Below, piece after piece: positions 1-6,354 of a DNA stretch of 13,785 nt; the stretch's first letter is position 1; each line of letters begins with the position of its first letter. This stretch comes from a bacterium. GTDB taxonomy: Bacteria; Planctomycetota; UBA1135; UBA2386. Under the pieces are notes generated by a model. The model saw only the letters and a list, made by a program, of their open reading frames with translations, made no database searches and was not told where the DNA came from. The translations under genes and the position numbers were made by a program. Location of the stretch: NCBI GenBank assembly GCA_011051855.1, contig DRKG01000033.1, forward strand, positions 1 to 13,785. The letters are read 5' to 3'.

Positions 1-12
1 CCCATGCGGCGT

Positions 13-33
13 CAGGCGGCCGCCTGCGGCGTC
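13..33. repeat. Perfect palindrome with flanking direct repeat
   Basis: CAGGCGGCCGCCTG at 13-26 is its own reverse complement. It is flanked by two copies of TGCGGCGTC (5-13 and 25-33), so palindrome and direct repeats interlock. In DNA this GC-rich, such a palindrome could be chance, an operator, or part of a dispersed intergenic repeat. No function can be assigned from one copy. Confidence 0.45.
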
Positions 34-55
34 CGTTCGCTCCGCGAACTCCTTG

Positions 56-97
56 GCAGAATGCTCGGCGTGGCCACGGCCACGCCTGCGCTTCTGC
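56..97. repeat. Long GC-rich hairpin (terminator-like or REP-like)
   Basis: Arms GGCGTGGCC (67-75) and GGCCACGCC (78-86) pair perfectly over 9 bases with a 2-base loop. After a 5 by 5 mismatched internal loop, GCAGAA (56-61) pairs with TTCTGC (92-97). This gives a 42-base structure with 15 paired positions. No run of T follows, so a canonical intrinsic terminator is not supported. It could end an upstream transcript without a U-tract or be an interspersed palindromic repeat. Confidence 0.5.
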
Positions 98-155
98 AGT
101 CGCCTTCCTTGCCTGGACGCGGATTGCACGCACCGGGGGCGCTGTTTCATGCATA

Positions 156-173
156 GATCGGGCTAACCCGATC
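156..173. promoter_or_regulatory. Inverted repeat directly upstream of the first gene
   Basis: GATCGGG (156-162) and CCCGATC (167-173) form a perfect 7-base inverted repeat with loop CTAA. It ends one base before the ATG at 175. If translation starts there, the structure would overlap the ribosome-binding zone. If it starts at 238, it would lie in the leader. It may be an operator or a leader hairpin. The assignment is by position only. Confidence 0.35.
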
Positions 174-174
174 G

Positions 175-2034
175 ATGTCCGGTGGGCTTGCGACGTGGGG
201 GCTTGATCGACGCGCGGGCACCCCGATCATCGGGCGCATGGTGTGCGTGTTCGCTCTCGCCCTGGTCGCGCTGCTCGCTCCGCAGGGTGAGTCACCGGGC
301 GGGAGGAGTTCTGCGCATTGGGCGTATCGCCCGCCGGTTCGCCGCGACCCGCCGGTCGCCGCGGCGACGCCGATCGACGCATTCCTGCGGGCGAAGTGGC
401 CGGCTGTGGGCCTGCGCGCAACCGGGCCGGCCGATCGGGCGACGCTCGTGCGCCGCTTGCACCTCGACCTCATCGGGCTGCCGCCGACGATCGCCGAGCT
501 CGAGGCCTTCCTCGGTGATCGGGAACCCGGTGCTTACGAACGGCTGGTCGATCGTCTGCTGGCATCGCCGCACTTCGGCGAACGCTGGGCGGTGCCGTGG
601 CTCGATCTCGCCCGATATGGCGACACCAATGGCTACAATTTCGACGGTGCGCGCTCGATCTGGCCGTATCGCGATTGGGTGATTCGCGCGATCAACGACG
701 ACTTGCCGTTCGATCGTTTCACGGTCGAACAGCTCGCCGGTGACCTGTTGCCGGACGCCGACGAGTCATCGCGCATCGCGACCGGGTTCCATCGCAACAC
801 GATGCTGAACAACGAGGGCGGCGCCGACCCTGCGGAGGCGCACTGGGAGCGTCTGATCGATCGCGCCAGCACGACGGCCACGGTTTGGCTCGGCAGCACG
901 TTCCGGTGCGCCCAATGCCACGATCACAAATACGACCCGCTGTCGCAGGAGGAGTTCTACGGTCTGGTCGCGTTCTTCGAGACTTCCGACGAGGTCGATC
1001 TAGAGCGCGCCGCCGATGGCGCCAGAACGATGGTGCTGCGCGAACGGCCGGGGGCGCGGCCGGTCACCCGCCTTCGCATCCGCGGCGCCTACGACAATCC
1101 GGGGCGCGAAGTCATGGCGCACCTGCCGAAGGCCTACGGTCCCGACCTGAAGGATGTGTCCGACTCGGCGCGGCGCGATCGCCTGACCTTGGCGCGCTGG
1201 CTGGTACACCCCGACAATCCGCTGACCGCCCGCGTCGCCGCCAACCGCGTCTGGATGGAACTGTTCGGTTCGTCGCTGGTCGATACGCCGGAAGACTACG
1301 GCGTCTCGTGTGCGCGGCCGCTGCACCTCGATCTGCTCGACTGGCTTGCGACCGAGTACGTGCGGCTCGGTTGGAGCCGCAAGCGTCTGATCCGCACGAT
1401 CGTGCTGAGCGCGGCTTACCGGCGCGATGCCGCCGCCGATGAGGACTCGGTCGCGCGCGATCCCGGCAACCGCTACTACGCGCGCGGAACGCGCTTTCGG
1501 CTCGATGCCGAGCGCATCCGCGACACCTGGCTGGCAGCTGCCGGTCTGCTGTCGCGCAAGCTCTACGGCAAGAGCGTGTTTCCGCTGCAGGCCGACACCA
1601 GTGGGGTCACCCCGATGAACAAGGTCGACATGCGCTGGCCGGTCAGCGAAGGAGAAGACCGTTGGCGACGCGGCCTCTACACCTACTGGCGGCGCACCGC
1701 GCCGTTCGTGCAGTTCGATGCCTTCGATGCACCTTCGCGCGAGATTTGCCAGGTGCGCCGCGAGCGCAGCAACACGCCGCTGCAGGCGCTGGTGGGGTGG
1801 AACGATCCGGTGCCGGTGGCGGCGGCCGCCGCGCTCGCCGAACGCATGCGCACCGCGGCTGGCGACGAGCGCGCGAAGTTGACGCTGGGCTTCCGGCTGT
1901 GCACGTCGCGTGCCCCGAGCGCCATCGAGTTGAAGTTGTTGGTCGAGGCGCTGCGGAACGAGCCTTGCGAGTTCGCCTGGCAGCGGGTCGCGATCGTGCT
2001 GTTGAACCTGGACGAAACCCTGTGCCGCGGATGA
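175..2034 (+). CDS. Compact DUF1549/DUF1553 secreted protein (PSD1-like, no cytochrome domain)
   Basis: Two-domain planctomycete-type surface or periplasmic protein of unknown biochemical role. A hydrophobic leader (about residues 22-36, VCVFALALVALLA) follows arginines at 12, 13 and 21, which suggests a signal peptide. DUF1549 covers about residues 45-270, with the family motif CAQCHDHKYDP; C245-x2-C248-H249 resembles a c-type haem site. A short linker carries the typical RERPGARP and NPGREV segments (about 289-312). DUF1553 begins near ARWLVHPDNPLTARVAANRV (about 341) and includes TPLQAL (about 534), ending in the usual VLLNLDETL. At 619 residues it is short: relatives often carry an N-terminal cytochrome c (PSCyt1) and a sugar-binding or other insert between the domains, both absent here. 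No Shine-Dalgarno sequence is seen before 175 or the alternative ATG at 238; 175 is kept because it gives the leader a charged n-region. The stop overlaps the next gene. Confidence 0.85.
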   Translation: MSGGLATWGLDRRAGTPIIGRMVCVFALALVALLAPQGESPGGRSSAHWAYRPPVRRDPPVAAATPIDAFLRAKWPAVGLRATGPADRATLVRRLHLDLIGLPPTIAELEAFLGDREPGAYERLVDRLLASPHFGERWAVPWLDLARYGDTNGYNFDGARSIWPYRDWVIRAINDDLPFDRFTVEQLAGDLLPDADESSRIATGFHRNTMLNNEGGADPAEAHWERLIDRASTTATVWLGSTFRCAQCHDHKYDPLSQEEFYGLVAFFETSDEVDLERAADGARTMVLRERPGARPVTRLRIRGAYDNPGREVMAHLPKAYGPDLKDVSDSARRDRLTLARWLVHPDNPLTARVAANRVWMELFGSSLVDTPEDYGVSCARPLHLDLLDWLATEYVRLGWSRKRLIRTIVLSAAYRRDAAADEDSVARDPGNRYYARGTRFRLDAERIRDTWLAAAGLLSRKLYGKSVFPLQADTSGVTPMNKVDMRWPVSEGEDRWRRGLYTYWRRTAPFVQFDAFDAPSREICQVRRERSNTPLQALVGWNDPVPVAAAAALAERMRTAAGDERAKLTLGFRLCTSRAPSAIELKLLVEALRNEPCEFAWQRVAIVLLNLDETLCRG

Positions 2035-3422
2035 ACTGCGATCGTCGGCAGCTCCTCGCCGCGGCCGGTGCTGCGTTCGGCGCGCGCTTGGTTCCGGCGG
2101 TGTCCGGCTCGCCGGGGCGCGCCGATCGGCGGCCGCACCACGTCCCGCGTGCGCGCCGCATCGTGCAGTTGTTCATGGCCGGCGCTCCGTCCAACCTCGA
2201 CCTGTTCGACGACAAGCCGGTGCTGCGCGCACACGACGGCAAGCCGGTTCCCGAGTCGCTGCTCGCCGGCCAGCGGTTCGCCTTCCTGAAGGGCGTGCCG
2301 AACCTGCTGGCTTCGCCGTATCGCTTTGCCCGCCACGGCGAGTCGCGCGCCGAACTCAGCGAACTGCTGCCGTACACGGCCGCGATCGCCGATCGGTTGG
2401 CGTTCGTCAAGTCCGTGCACTGCGAGCAGTTCAACCACGGGCCGGCGCAGGTGTTCGCCAACACCGGCCATCATCTGGTCGGCAGGCCGAGCCTCGGGAG
2501 CTGGCTGCTCTACGGTCTCGGCGCGGACACCCGCGACCTGCCGGGATTCTGCGTGCTCGTGTCGGGCAAGATCGATCCTGGTGCCGGTTCGGCGTGCTGG
2601 TCGAGCGGCTTCCTGCCGTCGACGTTCGCCGGCGTCGAACTGCGCACGCGCGGCGATCTGGTGCCGTGTGTCGGCGATCCCGAAGGCATGGACCGCGCCG
2701 CCCGCAAGCGCGGCACCGATCTGCTCAGCGCGCTGAATGCTTTGCGCGCCCGGCGGTTGCGCGACCCGGAGATCGATGCGCGCACCGCCGCCTACCAGCT
2801 CGCCTACCGCATGCAGGATAGCGCGCCGGAACTCGCCGATCTCGCCAGCGAACCCGCGCACGTGCACCGCCTCTACGGCAGCCAGCCCGGCCGCCGTTCG
2901 TTCGCCAACAACTGCCTGTTGGCGCGCCGATTGCTCGAACGCGGTGCCCGCTGCGTGCAGGTGATCCATCGCGGTTGGGATCATCACGGCACCGACGACA
3001 GCGACGATCTGCTGCACGGCCTGCCCAACATGTGCCGGCAGACCGATCGGGCTGCAGCGGCACTCGTGCTCGACCTCGAACAGCGCGGCATGCTCGACGA
3101 CACGCTGGTCGTCTGGGGCGGGGAGTTCGGGCGCACGCCGATGCAGGAAGTGCGCAATCGGGAGCACCTCGGCCGCGACCACAATCCGCGCGCGTTCACG
3201 ATGTGGTTCGCCGGCGGCGGCATCAAGAACGGTCAGACCATCGGGCGCACCGACGAACTCGGCTATCGCGTCGTCGAAGACCCGGTCCACCTGCACGACG
3301 TGCACGCGACCGTGCTGCACCTGCTCGGGTTCGACCACGAACGGCTGACGTTCCGCTTTCAGGGGCGCGACTACCGACTCACCGACGTGCACGGCAAGGT
3401 GGTCGGCAAGCTGCTCGCCTGA
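2031..3422 (+). CDS. DUF1501 family protein (alkaline phosphatase/sulfatase-like fold, RR leader)
   Basis: DUF1501 proteins are exported proteins with a fold related to alkaline phosphatase and sulfatase. They are almost always encoded beside DUF1549/DUF1553 proteins, and their reaction is unknown. The 463-residue product starts NCDRRQLLAAAGAAFGARL, a twin-arginine leader of the kind usual for this family. Family motifs in order are QLFMAGAPSNLDLFDDKP (about 45-62), the KSVHCEQFNHGPAQ segment (about 127-140), HRGWDHHG (313-320) and WGGEFGRTPMQE (362-373). The histidines and aspartates of the last two are the candidate metal or active-site residues. The ATG at 2031 overlaps the upstream TGA (ATGA), a sign of translational coupling, and open frame further upstream is just the shadow of that gene. 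Length is normal for the family. Family call is firm; function is open. Confidence 0.9.
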   Translation: MNCDRRQLLAAAGAAFGARLVPAVSGSPGRADRRPHHVPRARRIVQLFMAGAPSNLDLFDDKPVLRAHDGKPVPESLLAGQRFAFLKGVPNLLASPYRFARHGESRAELSELLPYTAAIADRLAFVKSVHCEQFNHGPAQVFANTGHHLVGRPSLGSWLLYGLGADTRDLPGFCVLVSGKIDPGAGSACWSSGFLPSTFAGVELRTRGDLVPCVGDPEGMDRAARKRGTDLLSALNALRARRLRDPEIDARTAAYQLAYRMQDSAPELADLASEPAHVHRLYGSQPGRRSFANNCLLARRLLERGARCVQVIHRGWDHHGTDDSDDLLHGLPNMCRQTDRAAAALVLDLEQRGMLDDTLVVWGGEFGRTPMQEVRNREHLGRDHNPRAFTMWFAGGGIKNGQTIGRTDELGYRVVEDPVHLHDVHATVLHLLGFDHERLTFRFQGRDYRLTDVHGKVVGKLLA

Positions 3423-3449
3423 ACGTGCCCGATCGGCGACGATCGGTGC

Positions 3450-4856
3450 GTGCAGATCGCCGTCACCGAAGTCGCGTTCTCCCGCTGCAAGAGCCCGACC
3501 CGCATGCCGTTCCGCTTCGGCGCGGTCACTCTGCACGAGGCCGAACTGTTGACCTGCCGCGTCGGCGTGCGCGACGCGAACGGCCGGACGGCTCATGGGT
3601 GGTCGGGAGACCTGCTGGTGCCGCGCTGGTTTCGCAAGGACACCGATGCGACGCCGACGGAGGATGCGCAGGAGTTGTATGCGGCGGCCGTGGCGGCGGC
3701 ACGCTGTTACGGGTCGCAGTCGATGGCCAGCGCGTTTGCATTGTGGCGATCGGTGTGGCGGCATCGGGTCGAACCAGTCCCGAGCGAACAGCCCGACCTG
3801 CTGGTGCGTGGCTTCGGGGTTGCGATCGTCGAACGCGCCGTGCTCGACGCGGTCTGTCGCTTGGCTGGTATGCCGTTCGCGCAGGCGTTACGCGCCGATC
3901 TATTCGGGTTTCGACCGGGCGAGGTGCACGCCGACCTCACCGACTGGAACTGGATGCGCGATCTGCCGCCACCGTCGCGCCACGTCACCGTGCGCCACAC
4001 CGTCGGCATGCTCGACGTTCTGCGCCCGCGCGACCTCGCACCCGAGGACCGGCTCGACGATGGGCTGCCACAGACGCTTGCCGACGACATCGACGAGTAC
4101 GGGCTGTCGTGGTTCAAGATCAAGATCGGTGCCGGCCCCGCGCGCGATCGTCGTCGATTGCTCGACCTGGCCGCGTTCTTCGCCGAGCGCGACCTGGCGC
4201 CGGGCTTCAGCCTCGATGGCAACGAGCAGTATGAAGACATCGCGCAGCTCGCCGAACTGCTCGAGGGGGTGGCCGCCGAGACACGCGGCCGGGAGTTCCT
4301 GTCGCGCCTGGCGTGGATCGAGCAGCCGCTTGCGCGCGTGGTGACGTTCGACCGTGGACGGCACCGCGGCCTCGACCGTGTGGTGCGATTTGCGCCCTTG
4401 ATCCTCGATGAGGCCGATGCGACGCCGCAGTCGTTCCGTCGGGCGCTGGAACTCGGCTATCGGGGCGTGTCGGTGAAGAACTGCAAGGGGGTGTTCCGCG
4501 CGCTGTGCAACTTCGGCGTCTGTCGGCGGGCGGAAGACCGTTTCCAGACGGGCGAGGATCTGACCAACGTCGGCGTGTTGCCGCTGCAGCAAGACCTGGT
4601 GACGGCGAGTGCGTTGGGATTGCCGCACGTCGAGCGCAATGGCCACCACTACTTCCGCGGCCTCGACCACCTCGACTCCGGGGTCGCCGCGCGGGCGGAG
4701 CGGGCGCACGGGGATCTGTACCGCACGCTCGCGGACGGCACCGTCGCGGTGCGCATCGTGGGTGGGCGCATGGCGATCGGTTCGTTGCTCGACGCGGTCG
4801 GCTACGGCACGGCGCTCGGCGAGTTGGCCGACGATCTGCACGTCGTTGTGGGTTGA
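3450..4856 (+). CDS. Enolase-superfamily enzyme, muconate-lactonizing/epimerase-like
   Basis: Predicted cytoplasmic metal-dependent enzyme that abstracts a proton next to a carboxylate (cycloisomerase, dehydratase, epimerase or synthase). The N-terminal capping domain has the typical MPFRFG segment near residue 19. The barrel shows K223-I-K225 (WFKIKIG), D256 and N258 (LDGNE), E291 (WIEQP), D320-E321 (LILDEAD) and K343 (VSVKNCKG). A KxK pair, three acidic metal ligands and a later lysine is the muconate-lactonizing/o-succinylbenzoate synthase/dipeptide epimerase arrangement, rather than mandelate racemase with its His-Asp pair. At 468 residues it is longer than the usual 350-400; part of the excess lies in the region around residues 90-215. 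The start is a GTG 27 bases after the DUF1501 stop. Substrate cannot be named; a divergent subgroup is likely. Confidence 0.8.
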   Translation: MQIAVTEVAFSRCKSPTRMPFRFGAVTLHEAELLTCRVGVRDANGRTAHGWSGDLLVPRWFRKDTDATPTEDAQELYAAAVAAARCYGSQSMASAFALWRSVWRHRVEPVPSEQPDLLVRGFGVAIVERAVLDAVCRLAGMPFAQALRADLFGFRPGEVHADLTDWNWMRDLPPPSRHVTVRHTVGMLDVLRPRDLAPEDRLDDGLPQTLADDIDEYGLSWFKIKIGAGPARDRRRLLDLAAFFAERDLAPGFSLDGNEQYEDIAQLAELLEGVAAETRGREFLSRLAWIEQPLARVVTFDRGRHRGLDRVVRFAPLILDEADATPQSFRRALELGYRGVSVKNCKGVFRALCNFGVCRRAEDRFQTGEDLTNVGVLPLQQDLVTASALGLPHVERNGHHYFRGLDHLDSGVAARAERAHGDLYRTLADGTVAVRIVGGRMAIGSLLDAVGYGTALGELADDLHVVVG

Positions 4857-4911
4857 GCCGTCGGGCGCACATTCGCTTGCGATGGGGGAGCGGTAGACGG
4901 ACAGTCTGCGC

Positions 4912-6348
4912 GTGAGGATCCAAGCTCCCGGCCACTTCAAGGCGGTTGCCGACTTCGCGGCACACCTACAGACCATCGATCCGAGTTGGCAGATCGACCG
5001 CGAACTCGGCGGGCCCGATGGCGCGCTGGCGCAGCCGATCGAGGTGCACGGACGCACGCTGTCGAATCGGTTCGCCTGTCATCCGATGGAAGGTTGGGAT
5101 GGCACGGTCGACGGTCGGCCGAGCGAGCTCACGCTGCGCCGTTGGACCAACTTCGGTCGCTCGGGTGCGGCGCTGGTCTGGGGAGGGGAGGCCTTCGCCG
5201 TGCAGCGCGACGGGCGCGCCAACCCACGCCAACTCTACCTCGATCCCAAGGTCGACGTGTTGGCGACGCTGACGGCTTTGCTGGCGGCATTGCGTCGCGG
5301 TGCGGCCGAGGCCGGCGCACGGCCGGATGAGCCGTTCGTCGGTCTGCAGTTGACGCACAGCGGGCGTTGGTCCCGTCCCGATGGGCCGGCGGCGCCGTTG
5401 TTGGTGCAGCACCACCCGCAGCTCGCCGCCAAGTACCCGGCGCACGCCGCCGCGCACGTGCTGACCGATGCCGAGCTCGAAGCGTTGGGCGAGAACTACG
5501 TCAAGGCGGCGAAGCTCGCCCAGGCCGCCGGGTTCGATTTCGTCGACGTCAAGTCGTGCCACGGCTATCTGCTGCACGAGCTGCTGGGAGCGCGCCATCG
5601 CGCGGGTCGTTATGGCGGCGAGTCGCTGGAGGATCGCACGCGCCTGTTCGAGCGGATCGTTGCCGGCATTCGCAGCGAGTGTCCGGGACTGCACATCGGG
5701 GTGAGGTTGTCGCTCGCGGATCTGGTGCCGTTCGAGAAGGATCCGGAAAGCGGCTTGGGGCGGCCGATGGCGTGCGAACTGCCCTACACCCACGGGTTCG
5801 GCGTCGATCCCGACGACCCGACGAACTTCGATTGGACCGAGCCGACGCAGCTGCTGCAGCGCTACGAGGAACTCGGTATCGAACTCATCAACATCACGCT
5901 TGGCTCACCCTACTACAATCCGCACCTGCAGCGCCCGGCGGCCTACCCGCCGAGCGATGGTTATCGGCCACCGGTGGATCCGTTGGTGTCCGTCAAGGCA
6001 CATCTCGACGCCGTGCGGGCGGCGAAGTCGGCGGCGCCCCGCTTGAAGCTGGTCGGCACCGGTTACACCTACCTACAGGAATGGCTGGCACATTGCGGTC
6101 AGCACGAGGTGCGCACAGGCCATGTCGACTTCGTCGGGATCGGGCGCATGCTGCTCAGCTACCCCGAGCTGCCGCGCGACGTGGTCGCCGGCAACGCACT
6201 GCAGAAGAAGCGCATCTGCCGCACGTTCTCGGACTGCACCACCGGCCCGCGCAACGGCATGATCAGCGGCTGCTTTCCCCTCGACCCGTTCTACAAGGCG
6301 ATGCCCGAAGCCAAGCGCGTCAAGGCGCTGCGCGACGGCGCGAAGTAG
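4912..6348 (+). CDS. NADH:flavin oxidoreductase / Old Yellow Enzyme family protein
   Basis: FMN-binding TIM-barrel oxidoreductase that would reduce an activated C=C bond or a related substrate. Visible landmarks are LSNRFACHPMEGW (N-terminal flavin strand, H57-P-M59), a DG and glycine-rich stretch (SGAALVWGGEA), LTHSGRW with H149 and R152, DVKSCHGYLLHELL (C216-H217-G-Y219) followed by RYGGESLEDRTR, and VDFVGIGRMLLSYPELP near the C-terminus, the phosphate-binding end of the barrel. The tail has C436, C442 and C454; C442-x11-C454 matches the last pair of the 4Fe-4S motif of 2,4-dienoyl-CoA reductase relatives. The first half lacks one cysteine (C-x2-F-x2-C), so a cluster is doubtful. There is no C-terminal FAD/NAD(P) domain. 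At 478 residues it is longer than classical OYEs. It starts at a GTG 55 bases after the enolase-like gene. Family is sure; substrate is not. Confidence 0.85.
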   Translation: MRIQAPGHFKAVADFAAHLQTIDPSWQIDRELGGPDGALAQPIEVHGRTLSNRFACHPMEGWDGTVDGRPSELTLRRWTNFGRSGAALVWGGEAFAVQRDGRANPRQLYLDPKVDVLATLTALLAALRRGAAEAGARPDEPFVGLQLTHSGRWSRPDGPAAPLLVQHHPQLAAKYPAHAAAHVLTDAELEALGENYVKAAKLAQAAGFDFVDVKSCHGYLLHELLGARHRAGRYGGESLEDRTRLFERIVAGIRSECPGLHIGVRLSLADLVPFEKDPESGLGRPMACELPYTHGFGVDPDDPTNFDWTEPTQLLQRYEELGIELINITLGSPYYNPHLQRPAAYPPSDGYRPPVDPLVSVKAHLDAVRAAKSAAPRLKLVGTGYTYLQEWLAHCGQHEVRTGHVDFVGIGRMLLSYPELPRDVVAGNALQKKRICRTFSDCTTGPRNGMISGCFPLDPFYKAMPEAKRVKALRDGAK

Positions 6349-6354
6349 GAGCCG

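Larger units (their letters stand above)
1..174. other. Intergenic region rich in inverted repeats
   Basis: I see no convincing gene here. Open frames over this stretch lack family features and a plausible start. It holds a 14-base perfect palindrome at 13-26, a direct repeat of TGCGGCGTC at 5-13 and 25-33, a strong hairpin at 56-97 and a second inverted repeat at 156-173. The left edge may still include the end of an upstream transcription unit. No tRNA, T-tract or clear promoter was seen. Confidence 0.5.

Noticed and set aside
1662..2030. N-terminal extension of 123 codons for the DUF1501 protein.
   Set aside because: It overlaps the DUF1553 coding sequence in another frame, and the RR leader after the ATG at 2031 is the expected N-terminus of the family.
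1683..3764. Long minus-strand open frame (693 codons) opposite the DUF1501 gene.
   Set aside because: It is antisense to two genes with clear family motifs, rich in Arg, Ala, Gly and His, and has no recognisable domain.
3900..5057. Minus-strand open frame of 385 codons opposite the enolase-like gene.
   Set aside because: No domain features, and the + strand carries all expected enolase-superfamily ligands.
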